Assembly: GCA_024195585.1 (NCBI GenBank)
Contig: SWBL01000189.1
Location: 1 to 64,000, forward strand
DNA length: 64,000 bases
Reading direction: 5' to 3'
DNA from: Aureobasidium sp. EXF-3400
Lineage: Eukaryota > Ascomycota > Dothideomycetes > Dothideales > Saccotheciaceae
The first letter of the stretch is position 1. Every line of letters starts with the position of its first letter. Shown here in pieces: positions 45,821 to 56,371 of the stretch. The notes under the pieces are model-generated. The model was not told where the DNA came from, searched no databases, and saw only the letters and a program-made list of their open reading frames with translations. The position numbers and the translations under genes are program-made.

Positions 45821-46377
45821 ATGTCTGTACCACCGTCACAATCGACGTCGAACAAAGCCTCGAGAGTAGACAGTCGGATCATCTGGAAGCCGCCAATTCA
45901 ATATATTGACTGGACCGAACTGCATCAGACCATCCCTCTACGTGGTCTGTTGGCACTAGCATCCCAGATGGCAAGGATTGTGCCTTCGCTCTTAAATCCG
46001 ACACGAAACCTTTCTCGGGCGGTCAATCTATCATATTCGTAGTAGAGTATTCGGATAGCATCAAGTATGCGTTCCGGCTGCCTTATCATACCCGCAGATC
46101 CACGATCCGCGGCTGGCTCTTTTCCCGCGAGCTGGAAAATTGGAAGGCTCTCATCAGCAATCGCACTCCCCTCGTACCCAAGATCTTCGGATTCGACTTG
46201 TCAGATGACAATCTCATTGGCTTTCCCTTTGTTGCCTACGAGTGGGTCGAAGGAAAGCCATTGCTGTGGAATGACGACCAGCCATGCGACCAAACACATC
46301 GAGAGAAGATCATCACAACCCTAGCATCTTTCACCATCGAGACTGCCTGTCGATTGCAAAAGCCAGGTAAATTCTAG
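45821..46377 (+). pseudogene. Aminoglycoside-phosphotransferase-like kinase, N-terminal remnant
   Basis: An ATG frame from 45821 (ending near KPPIQYIDWTELHQTIPLR) gives way, with a shift of frame around 45945, to SVGTSIPDGKDCAFALKSD, then GGQSIIFVVEYSDSIKYAF, RLPYHTRRSTIRGWLFSREL and VAYEWVEGKPLLWNDDQP. It stops at TAG 46375-46377. This pattern is the N-lobe and hinge of the fungal APH-like kinase family. The catalytic loop (H-x-D-x5-N) and metal-binding Asp are absent, so the gene is both frameshifted and truncated. An alternative is an intact N-terminus with unrecognised introns, but no downstream catalytic segment is visible. Confidence 0.6.
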
Positions 46378-47123
46378 TGGATTGGTTACTACCGGAAGAA
46401 TAGTTGGCGGATGAGGATCTTTCGAATGAGTGGAAGATGTTTCGGGCAACGAATCCTGGTTGTTGGTAGTCAATCACGCCTTTTTCCACCAAAAGTAGTC
46501 CGATATAAATGTTTGCTTGGCTTGTCTTCTGTCAGCGTTCAGATTACCCCGTTGCCCGAACTTCTGGAAACACAGGTATGGGAGGCTTTCAATCTAATCC
46601 GAGTATCGGCCATTAGTATAGGAAATTGAGACGGTGATCTATACTAACGCTACTAAGGTCGCCGCTCAAAGTCTTGATTTACAGGACTGCGAGTAGCAAC
46701 CATCGCGTACCGTGTAGAGTAGCAAAAGCTTAGAGACTTTTGTATCTGCGTAAGTCAACCAGTAGATTGTTTCATAGAAAAAGATGCCATCTCGGGATAT
46801 GCTGACCTGTTGCCCATTTGATTCCCCTCCTTGTTGTTCAGAGATTCATATGAAAAAACTGTTATCTCGGCATCTTAACTTCAACGCGGGCAGTGTGTCT
46901 AGCAGCTTCGAGACCGAGACCAGTATTCCTTCCAGTTACGATGACTGTCTGGTCTGCGAAACTTGAGTTGGGAGCAGGCGACTTGGCGAACAGCTACCTT
47001 GCACAATCCATGGTCGGAGTTTGGTTTCTCATTCAACCTCAAGAGTGATGTTGGCGGCGATTGGCTGATAACGTCTCTTAGCGTACTACAACCACAGAAG
47101 CACACCGGGTCCAAGCTGTTATC
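46378..47123. other. Degenerate intergenic DNA
   Basis: Between the kinase and P450 remnants. Short frames only. It may hold unrecognisable parts of either decayed gene. Confidence 0.4.
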
Positions 47124-47481
47124 ATGACTCGATTGATCCGCGTAGCTTCAAACGAAATGCTCAAGTCTTTAGACTGGGAGATCCTAGCAGGCACACCTAT
47201 AGGCATGACGACCCACTTCATAGGTCTTGACCCGAATCTGTTCCCCAAGCCTCACAAGTTTGATCCAGAGCTGTGGCTCAACCCATTTGTAGGATCGGAC
47301 TGTCATGAGTGATACGTGATGCCTTTCCCCAAAGGTAGCAGAGCTTGTGTTGGATTGCAGTATGTATTGATTACTAAGGCTTGCATCACGATCACTGCTA
47401 ACAGCGGTAGAGAGCCTTGCAAATGCCGAACTATACCTGGGCATCGCCAAAGTCTTTCGGAGGTTCGACCTTGAGCTCTAA
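47124..47481 (+). pseudogene. Cytochrome P450, C-terminal remnant with in-frame stop
   Basis: The frame from 47124 reads IRVASNEMLKSLDWEILAGT, PIGMTTHFIGLDPNLFPKPH and KFDPELWLNPF, the segment between helix K and the PERF region. A TGA at 47310-47312 follows. The same frame then resumes with MPFPKGSRACVGLQ, the heme-binding loop with its cysteine ligand. After a possible intron (from 47363) comes SLANAELYLGIAKVFRRFDL, the terminal helix L region, though the junction does not hold phase. No N-terminal two thirds are visible upstream. This is a dead gene of the fungal secondary-metabolism or detoxification P450 type. Confidence 0.8.
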
Positions 47482-47742
47482 AAAAACAAGTCACAGGGGT
47501 GTGGAGGTTACTTAGGATGGATTCGCTGGCGGGTTTTGTTCGGATCCAAGAGGCATTTGTGTTAAAGACAGAAGGCATTGACGAGCTTAATCGAGTGACA
47601 AAGTCCCTCTCCAAGGCGTGAATGTATGCTCCATTGACGGTCATAGGTACATCGGGCAGAACAAGAAAATGAAGCAGATGTGGTTGCGAAGGTGAAATCA
47701 AACGATTGGTCTGTGGAAACAAACTATCAGAGAATCGTCACA

Positions 47743-48949
47743 CTACTCCAGCCTGTATGCGGCGGGCTCTCCAAAAGGGTTGCTGCTGGCGCCTCTCCTG
47801 AACAGCTCGTCGATGAACTTGTGTCTTTTCAATGCAACCTTCCAGTCCGCATATGACTCCGTCTTTCCTTTCGCGTAAGCGTCATACAGACGTCCGACAT
47901 TCTGAGCTGGCTGCTCGAGTCCACTCAGCTCATCTTCACGCAACTTGATTATCTCTGCCTCTTCCTCGCCTTCTCTCCAGTACTTGATCTCGATACCGAC
48001 GTGATCGATATCAAAACAGCCTCTAGGGTTAGTAAGCTGAATAGCCCCTTTGTCGCCATTGATGAGCCACCGGCAGCCCGGCTCACCAGGAAAAGCTTTG
48101 CCGGCACGTATCTGGTATGTCATCAAAACTCCAGAATCAAATCGACCTTGAAGAAGAATGTTGTCCGGAGTGTCTTTCTTGACGCTCTCAATGATTTTTC
48201 CGCCTTGAGCTGGATCTATAATCTCGACAGTCGGATGATCGATACCCATGATACTGCTAAAGGCTTCTAGCTCGCCGAAAACTTCTAGCACGCAACTTAT
48301 ATCTAATATGATTAGACTTGAACTGTATGTGAGGTATGCATAACTCACTATGCAGGAACCATACGGTGGCGAAGTTGCCTCCACTTTCTTGCTCCGCCAA
48401 AATCCTGAAGGACACAGGTAGAGGCTTGTCCAACGGGAATCCGGTCGTGACTATAAGTGTCGTACTCAATGGTTTGCCGATCTTGCCTTCGGCTATGATT
48501 TTCTTGATGAGGTGTATTGCTGGATGGGCTTGACCCTGAGAGCCAAACATGGTTCTGACACCAATCTTCTCAGCTTCGTCCATGAGTTCTTGCATCTGCT
48601 TCATGTTTGACGCGAACGGAAGCTCGGTATACACATTCTTTCCTGCTTTAATTGCAGGAAGACAAACATCGTAGTGGCTCTTCACTCCAACCACGCATAC
48701 AACAAGCTCAACGTCAGGATCAGCGGCGAGATCCTCGGGTGAGCCGTATGTCTTGACGGACTCAGCAAGCCCAAAGTGTTTGACTGATCGTCTCGCACTG
48801 TCGACGGAAGAGTTGCAAAGCGCGACGATCTCGTACAGAGCTTTTCCGTGCTCTGATTGTAGGTATGGCAGATGGGCAAGTACAGCCCAATTTGTCGCCG
48901 TAGAGGACGTGCTCAGACCGACAAGCCCGATCTTGATAGGTGGTGCCAT
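47743..48949 (-). CDS. Gfo/Idh/MocA-family oxidoreductase
   Basis: Exons 48949-48349 and 48302-47743 (46-bp intron with TCTAATC branch, phase 1), 386 aa. The start at 48949 gives MAPPIKIGLVGLSTSSTATN, a Rossmann beta-alpha-beta NAD(P)-binding start similar to Gal80-like members. TELPFASNMKQMQEL replaces the usual EKP-x-A motif, with Leu in place of Lys, so the key lysine is missing. The C-terminal domain has VLEVFGELEAFSSIMG and MTYQIRAGKAFPGEPGCRWL. Family enzymes oxidise sugars or related diols, whereas Gal80-like proteins are regulators that bind NADP without catalysis. Absence of the catalytic Lys makes a simple dehydrogenase less certain. Confidence 0.85.
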
Positions 48950-49524
48950 CGGATTTGGAATTGAAGTGATAAGATGCTTGATATCCAAAATTCAAGTAGC
49001 GAAGAGGCACTTCAAATACCTTCCTTATCTTTGCAAAGTCGGACATGGTTCATCCGTGTTAATGCACGAATTCGGGGCCGGCGTGATGTTTGCACCGCTG
49101 GGAAGGAGCGAGCGTCGCGTTAGCTAGCTGATCAGTTGACGTCTGTCTCCATCGCAACAACATCAATTCAATTTGCTTCCACTTGTCACCGCGCCACTAC
49201 TGCACTGTACATTGTACATGTTAATGGTTCAAGAATCATGTATCTTGGTCGACACTTCCAGAATGACTCGTTGTTGACTGCGTGTCGTACGGGCAATCCG
49301 TCTTCCGGAAGATGAGCGTGAAGAATTATGAGTATAGTATATACCAAGTAGGAGTGCCTGTAGGTGCTTACGTGAGCAGCGAAGCTTGCGTCCGGTCAGA
49401 CTGGACAGCAGCAAAAAATCGTACCAGACCCCGCTTTTGATCTGAGTACAGAAGATGACTTGACCGAACTCTCCCTAATGATTCTCCCACAAATTCACCC
49501 TCGTACTTGCATATTACAGAGATC
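48950..49524. promoter_or_regulatory. Divergent intergenic region
   Basis: 575 bp between the divergent oxidoreductase and GFA-family genes. No gene and no element I can place. Confidence 0.4.
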
Positions 49525-50040
49525 ATGACATTTTCTCCTCACACCAAAGACCAAAGCTTGACAGGCTCATGTCCCTGTTCTAGCGTCTCCTGGAGCTTAA
49601 CAATGCCACCCGCTGGACTATGCTTCTGCCACTGCGGAGACTGTCGTTCCAGCTCTCCTGCCAACTCTCCTATACTCTATGGCTTCTTCCCGAATCACGC
49701 CATCAAGTTTTTCGTCAACGAGTCTTCATCACAGACTGGCAAACTCGACTCATCGATTATCACATGCAAGGAAGAGAGTCGAGCAATCAGAGGGTCTTGT
49801 AAGCACTGCGGAAGTCTGATTTACATGAAATATCATAGCAGTCCAGACGAGACCGATCTCAACATGGCATTTTGTAAGGATTCAGCCGTTTTGGAGCAGT
49901 CGCAGGATGTTGTTGTGCATATCTTCTGTGAGGAAGAGGTACCCGAAGGACATCAAGCTTGGAGAGGATTTAGCGATGAGCAGAAACAAAGACTGAATGA
50001 ATGGGAGAAGGGAGGTAGAAGGAAAAGACCCGACATCTAG
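49525..50040 (+). CDS. GFA / CENP-V-type zinc protein
   Basis: A single exon of 171 aa. The ATG at 49525 is the first in frame. The zinc-binding pattern is LTGSCPCSSVSW (C-x-C), GLCFCHCGDCRSSSPANSP (C-H-C-x-x-C) and IRGSCKHCGSLIYMKYHSS (C-x-x-C), matching the glutathione-dependent formaldehyde-activating (GFA/Mss4-like) fold. Most fungal members have unknown substrates. The C-terminus (GHQAWRGFSDEQKQRLNEWE) is the usual tail. The protein is probably cytosolic. Confidence 0.88.
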   Translation: MTFSPHTKDQSLTGSCPCSSVSWSLTMPPAGLCFCHCGDCRSSSPANSPILYGFFPNHAIKFFVNESSSQTGKLDSSIITCKEESRAIRGSCKHCGSLIYMKYHSSPDETDLNMAFCKDSAVLEQSQDVVVHIFCEEEVPEGHQAWRGFSDEQKQRLNEWEKGGRRKRPDI

Positions 50041-50576
50041 GTTTAACTCTATCCTACTCTTGTCGAAGTCAAGGAAGTAACGTGGATTTTGGTCACAGAA
50101 TAGGCAGCCGAAGAATGATTTAGAACTTCAGCTGAAATGGCCGTACTGTCCGGTGCAGCATGGCCGGTCTGATAACACAAGTGCCGGAAATCTGGATCTA
50201 GCTGTATACACAGGGAGGAGCCAGATTGCATCCTTATCGCGTGTCATCCTTCTGCCATACCCCGCAGTGACTTTTAAACCTGTCTGCATGGATTATGTGC
50301 ATAGAGTTTATGCCTTTGGCGAATGAGGGGAAAGATTCTCAGCTAGGTACTTGCTATCTATAATGCTTACAAGGCTGACAACACTGCTTACTCAAGCTTT
50401 GTCATACTCTGCCGTCTTATCCTTCAGCTCTTACTCTCTGATCAAAAAGACAAATACTTCGCCTCACTCTAGATGGTAGAGACCATATTGTCGCACATTT
50501 GTTTCACTCGAAATCTCAACACTGCCAACATCGCACATATTGACAGACCGTAATTCTTAGCTCGGACACCGCTATG
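50041..50576. other. Intergenic
   Basis: Upstream region of the CoA-ligase gene, 536 bp. No gene is visible. Confidence 0.4.
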
Positions 50577-52427
50577 ATGGTTTTCAGATCGCCGCATCCA
50601 GACGTTGACATTCCAAAAGTCAGACAACAATCACGATGCTGGACTATAAGGAGGCTGACTATTGGAAAAGCTCGATCTTCTTACGTGGTTATTTCCTCAA
50701 CATCAGCCTGTCTCAGAGAGTCCTATTTGGATTGATGCTGTCAATCCGAGCAAATCAGTAAGTCCAGCAGAGTTGTTGATGTGGGCAAAGAGATTGGGCA
50801 TTGGCTTGAATAGATTGGGTGTCCAGCCGGGCGAGATTGTGCTCATATACACCCCGAACCACATTTTCGTCCCTGTGGCCTACATTGGGATCGTCGGAAA
50901 CACTCGAGCTTTCAGTGCTATCAATCCCGTCTCAACAGTCAATGAAGTTGTGCACCAGCTCAAGGATTCTCAAGCTAAAGCCTTGCTGGTTCACCCGAAT
51001 ATGGTAAAGAATGCCATTCTCGCTGCTGAAGAGGCTGGTTTACCCAAGTACCGCATCTTCCAGTTCAATGACGAATACTGTGAGGAGTTCGACGGGATAA
51101 GAGACTGGACAAAAATGCTCGGCAGCCCTCAAGAAGCAATGAGTCTGCAGTGGAAGAAGCTAGACACGGAGTCCACCACGACATTGGCGACAGTCAACTA
51201 TAGCTCTGGTACGACCGGTCTGCCGAAGGGAGTGCGCATAAGCCACTTCAACCTCATTGCAAACGTCGTCCAGATCATAGCTTGCCTATGGCCTCATGCC
51301 GACATCACGCGCGGCAAAGTGGTCCAAGAACGCTGGCTCGGCTTTGTCCCTTTCTACCATGCGTATGGCCAGATGTTTACCACCCTCATAGCATTGAAGA
51401 TGAACTTCACTGTTTACATCATGAAGCAGTTTGTCTGTTCCGACTATCTGCAGCATATCCAGGACTACAAGATCTCTCATTTGCAAGTCGTGCCGCCTAT
51501 CTTGGTGATGATGATCAAACGTCCTGAGACAGCCCAATATAATCTGAAGAGTGTCCAGGGTATTTTTTGTGCTGCAGCACCTCTATCTAGCAAACTCCAG
51601 AGTCTAGTTGCACAAAAGTTCAAAGTCGACATAATACAAGGCTGGGGCATGACGGAGCTTACTTGTGGCGGGATATTACAGCAGGAAAGGGATGACACGG
51701 AGACGGTTGGCAAACTCTTGCCCAACCACGAATGCAAGCTAGTCGATGATGAGGGTAACGAGGTCGGTTACGACACACCCGGCGAGATCTACATCCGAGC
51801 GCCCAACGTTTGTATGGGATACTTCAACAACAAGCAGGCAACTAATGACACCATTACCGAAGATGGATGGCTGCGGACAGGCGATATCGCTATTGTGGAC
51901 AAAAGAGGTTGTTTCCAGATCGTCGACAGGAAGAAAGAGGTACGCTGCAGAAGACATCCCTGACTTATGAGTTTCCCGCCGACATCTTGGTAGCTCATCA
52001 AAGTCAATGCGCTTCAGGTGGCGCCTGCTGAGCTTGAGGCTACTCTGTTCGAGCATGAAGATGTCGAAGATGCAGCAGTGACTGGGATCAAGCTTCTCGA
52101 TGAAGAGTGGCCTCGAGCTTACGTGCAGCTTCGGGATCAAGCGAAAGGTAGAGTGACTGCCAAAGATATCCAAGATTGGATAGCAGCACGTAAGGCAAAG
52201 CATAAGCATCTAGTGGGTGGTGTAATGTTTGTCGATGAAGTGCCGAAGGTAAGATACTTGATCGACGCTGTTTGCGCATGACTATGATGGGAGACTATTC
52301 AAGCTAACACCAACTTCAGCTTGCGAGCGGCAAAATCCAACGCAAGGTTCTCAGGGAATGGGCAAAGAGAGATGTTCTCGTTGTTGAGAACGAGCTGAAT
52401 GGTAAAAAGCTGCGTGCAAAGCTATGA
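50577..52427 (+). CDS. 4-coumarate-CoA ligase-like acyl-CoA synthetase, peroxisomal
   Basis: Exons 50577-50618, 50671-51939, 51994-52248 and 52320-52427 (introns 52, 54 and 71 bp), 557 aa. The short first exon encodes MVFRSPHPDVDIPK, the standard start of fungal 4CL-like proteins. ANL-superfamily motifs are all present: YSSGTTGLPKGVRISHFN (ATP-binding loop), QGWGMTELTCG, WLRTGDIA, IVDRKKELIKVNALQVAPAE (hinge) and SGKIQRKVL with the adenylation lysine. The last three residues are AKL, a PTS1 peroxisomal signal. It activates a carboxylic acid to acyl-CoA through an adenylate; aromatic or medium-chain acids are plausible. An ATG three bases upstream is an equal start. Confidence 0.93.
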
Positions 52428-52877
52428 TACGGGTATCGTATTGTCGTTGGTAGTCTGTCCATGACCTTCATCTCCATCTCTCGCTGTGTGCACAGCAATA
52501 CGACTGTTTTGATCGAACTTGAAACTTCCTGCTACCGCGCTCAGAAGTATGCAAGACTCCAGTGGAGTAAGATGTTTTGTAGAGAATCTCATTGTAGATG
52601 GTTTTCCATGTTGCAAGTTTGGAGTGAGTCGTTCCTTCGAGATGACTTTCTGACTTTGCATACTGACGTTTGCTGCTTGAGAACTTATCAGCAGAAGAGT
52701 TGGAGTCTGTCGTGTGTTCGTTATACTGGATTGTAGAAGTTAGTTTGACGATCAGAGGATAAGCCCGAATAAAAGATGACTGGAGGTTGAGGAGTATGGC
52801 TTCAATGTGGATCTTGAACCTCGAACAGCGCATGTGACCTTGACGGAGCGAATATCAGAGACGACAAAAATAGCATG

Positions 52878-53396
52878 TCAATGACTAAATAACCGTAAAG
52901 AGAACATTGATCGCAGGAACAGACCCAACCGGGAATAAGAGCTCGGCTTTCGGCACAACCCACTCCAATGGCAACGACTTCGGACCTTGGGCCGCCTCTT
53001 AATGTCCATCGCAAGCTTTCCGTACTCCGAAGCGTCGTTGTCCTGGGACGGAACAACATCCTGCCCTATCGGTGACATATCTGTGGCAAAAGACCCTGGA
53101 CACCGCGAGTGCGTAGTGTTCCAATTTCCAAACAAAGTATCACGATCAATCCCGAAGATCGTTACGCACCAGTCGTCGTCTTTTCCCACGTTAGAAAAAC
53201 AGGCTGCAGAGTCGAGTTGACACGATGTGTTGATTGTTGATATCTTCAGTGATCTAGGCTTATCGTAGAGCCTTACGCACTCAGAGTCGACCAACATCGA
53301 CGCTGCAAACGTTCTTCGAGGATCATGATTTGTTGTTCTGCGTCTTGAAAGACGGTAAGACTGCAAGACTGCATGAGAAGGTTGTAGAGCTTCCAT
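52878..53396 (-). CDS. Hypothetical protein, 172 aa (doubtful)
   Basis: An ATG-initiated single frame with Cys residues spread along it (STINTSCQLDSAACFSNVGK, DDDWCVTIFGIDRDTLFG) and a basic C-terminus. There is no signal peptide and no family resemblance I can name. It is the only frame of note between 52428 and 53582. It could be spurious. Confidence 0.25.
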   Translation of the reverse strand: MEALQPSHAVLQSYRLSRRRTTNHDPRRTFAASMLVDSECVRLYDKPRSLKISTINTSCQLDSAACFSNVGKDDDWCVTIFGIDRDTLFGNWNTTHSRCPGSFATDMSPIGQDVVPSQDNDASEYGKLAMDIKRRPKVRSRCHWSGLCRKPSSYSRLGLFLRSMFSLRLFSH

Positions 53397-53582
53397 CTTT
53401 GTAGGATCCAGACAGATGTATATGTCAGGAAGCGAAGGAGTTGTAAATCTCTGGAATTAATGTTTCAGCTATGCGAAATCTTGTGTACTTGTCCATTAAG
53501 ACTAAGTTTATTTATAGTCACACGACAAGGTGGTTAGTGACTTGGGAAGTCGCTTTATTATGTTGTTTGGAAACCCTGTGTT

Positions 53583-54637
53583 TCAAACCATCTGCTCGGT
53601 ATTCACCAGGTGTGCCATCGAATCTTCCCGGTCTGCCACCGAACCTTCCTGGTCTACCATCGAACCTTCGGGTTCTTCGAACGAAGCTTCTTTTCCCAGA
53701 ATGATCTCTTCTTGGTAGTCCGACTCTGCATCCTTGTGGGCAGATTCATCTGCAAGAGCGGCATCGGCGGCTTTGCGGTGTTGCTGCGACATGATCCAGA
53801 ATACTCTTGCGCCCCAAAGCTGGGCACAACTGAATAACAGGTGTAAAGTCGGTGTCAGAATCTTGAAGTCAAGACTCCAGTCTTTCCACACCGAGAAGAA
53901 GATCGAGAATACAGTGATAGTTTCGACGACGGTACCGATGACCTCGAGGATTGCGGTTGCAAGGAAGATATCTGCAAGCAGCGCATGTTTCTTGGGCCAA
54001 GTGCGGTAGGTAATGACAGCTAGGTGTGGCCATAATTCGGCGAGGATATCGAAAATTCCTGCTTATTATTAGTGACATATACTGAAAGAAGGAGGTATCA
54101 ATGCATACCCCAGAGTAAACAGAGCATGAATTCAAGCTCAGCATCATGTCTCTGTTTTGGATCTTGAAAAAGCACAGTGGCTGTTTGCGTGATGATGACG
54201 GCACCGATATGATGAGCCGCGCTGATATAGCTGACTTTCTCTCGGTAGAACAACTCAAAAATGTACATCGAGGTGAAGATTTCGAAGACAATAACAAGGA
54301 CATCGCCGTAGGTGACGTCTCGGCTTCCGAAAGACGACTGTAAACTTCTGTGTCCAGAGAGAACGACGATCGCTGGGTAGACAGCGAGAACGATCAAAAT
54401 CAACTTGATGGTAGCGGCCACATAATGGTTGATGAAGCTCCTCCGTTGTGCCTGATCGAGGTGCTTGTACTGTTTTGTGAAGCGTTTCACCAGAGGTTCG
54501 AGGAGATAAACTCGCACAAGAAAGACAACCACGCAGCAGATAGTGAGGATGAGACCTGAGAAGGGCACCAGTTTAGACAATTTCTTATCGTCGTGGTAGA
54601 TCTTTCCAAGACTCTCGTCCAGTCCGGTGAGTGCCAT
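53583..54637 (-). CDS. Polytopic membrane protein, TLC (TRAM-LAG1-CLN8)-like
   Basis: Exons 54637-54109 and 54058-53583 (50-bp intron, phase 1), 334 aa. About six to seven hydrophobic spans: LVPFSGLILTICCVVVFLV, IKLILIVLAVYPAIVVLS, DVLVIVFEIFTSMYIFELF, HHIGAVIITQTATVLF, and later LADIFLATAILEVIGTVVE, then TPTLHLLFSCAQLWGARVFW. The HH pair opening a membrane span and the spacing suggest the TLC fold, seen in ceramide synthases and lipid-sensing proteins, but key residues are not decisive. The C-terminal cytosolic tail is acidic and contains a three-fold 7-residue repeat. The function is not known. Confidence 0.7.
53614..53676 (-). repeat. Three-copy 21-bp tandem repeat in coding tail
   Basis: Units at 53614-53634, 53635-53655 and 53656-53676 differ by a few bases each. 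They encode a heptad-length repeat of the form EGSMVDQ / EGSVADR / EDSMAHL in the acidic C-terminal tail of the membrane protein. Being a multiple of three, copy-number change would keep frame. Confidence 0.8.
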
Positions 54638-56371
54638 CCTGTGCAGTTATCGAAGAGATCTGAAACGACAATGACGCAATGTTGTTTGTATGAGCTCAAT
54701 GAATGTATGCGAAGACGAATAACGAGGGATGTGGATCGTCCCACTGGTGCGTGATGTTTGGAAAATCGAATCATTTTGGGCACAGAGACATGAAGATCAT
54801 ATAAGAAAGCAAAGGCAATGGATGACCGGCATGCAATTCGTTTTACACCCGCTTGTTATGATGATGAACGAGAAATGCCGCAAACGAGTGACATGCTTGA
54901 GGCTCACTTGAACGCGGTGCTCTGAAACGCGTACCTATAACGGATGTCATTGAAGTTTGAGAGCATCCAATGAGAATACGCGTAATAGCCAAGAAAGGCC
55001 GTTGAAGACGGCACATAGACAAGCATGCTAAGCTTCCCGTGCGGAGATAACTCCAAATAAACTTCGATCAGGGGTACGTGTCGGAGTTGGAGTTAAGGGT
55101 ATCGAGTCAGTGACAGACTCGTAGATCATCAACCTTCAAGCTCTTGAGCACATGGAGATGATATGCTAGGAGTTCTCATTCTATCTGATGTATACTAGCC
55201 TGCGTAGCGTTGCAAGAGGTTGTAAGTACCAAGCAATGCGCCTTGAAGAATTCGTATTGTGAGCATTAGTCACGTCGTTCTAATCTCCTCCTTACTTGCA
55301 GCCTCCTTGATAAGGTTTCAGGGCACGGAGCTTCGTCATTTCGGGTAGCTCTTTACGCGTGTCGGACCTGCTTGATAGAGTCAAGTTCAACGCTGGTGTC
55401 AAAGAAGCCTCAGGACAGAATCAAAATAAAGACGAAAGGGAGCTGGCGTCAGCGGGCTGCGGACTGACTGATGATACTTGCAACAAACATAGTAGCTCAT
55501 GCGTGTTTGACAGGTCAAGACCCTGAAACGTTATGTAGAAAGCGGGATTGATGTCCGGGAATACCGGCCCGAGGATATGACATGCGCTTTCTCCAGAAAA
55601 AACTGCAAGTGGGGGGTAGAATGGCAATTAACACAGAACTCTGGACTCAATCTGAACCTCGTGGTACTTTTGCAAGACATATCCATCCATCGTTCGGATG
55701 ATGTTCAAGGCATAATTCACGAACAGTCAGGCTCATCAGTTCCGCTCTATCGACTATATGACTCTTATAACCCCAACAATTTCCTTCTCGCGATAAGCCA
55801 ACCCCGGCTCACGGTCTGATATGCGCGTCAGAAGCCGAGAATCCCAATTGAACGGGATCTGCGCATACGTAGTCTTCCTTTTGACTTGTCGAAGCATTAC
55901 AATCGAACGGTTCTGGATATGTTCAAATGGTCGGCAAATTATGTCCGAATAGGACTCGTCATCTTCTACTACAGGTCACCAAGCTCTTCGATTGACATTC
56001 GTCCACAACGAGTTTCTTGGATCCTTTACGAAGCACTGACTAATGTGCGACAAATCTCGTAATCACCATACTGCCGGTCGTTCCTCGACTCGCATCACAT
56101 ACGAATGGCGACTCGCACTTGGCACCTCAGACCACGTCTGCCTGACCGGGTAGAGACTGGACAAAGAGCTCTGTGCGGAGACCCAGCAACCCACGTCTCA
56201 CAGACCGGCAAGCTTGGTCACCATTAATCTGTCGGTCGCACGATGCTTCGGATGATTGTAAGAACGACTTCAAGTTTCACATTTCGTGCATCCTGCTATA
56301 ATGACAAAGATTCGAACCCTCAAACGACTGCTCCAAAGACTCCACTCCCTGATCTTCTCAGCCTGTTGCAC
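54638..56371. other. Long intergenic region
   Basis: About 1.7 kb with no supported gene. A stop-free stretch on the plus strand near 55853-56061 (FDLSKHYNRTVLDMFKWSAN) lacks a start codon and could be a gene fragment. Confidence 0.4.
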
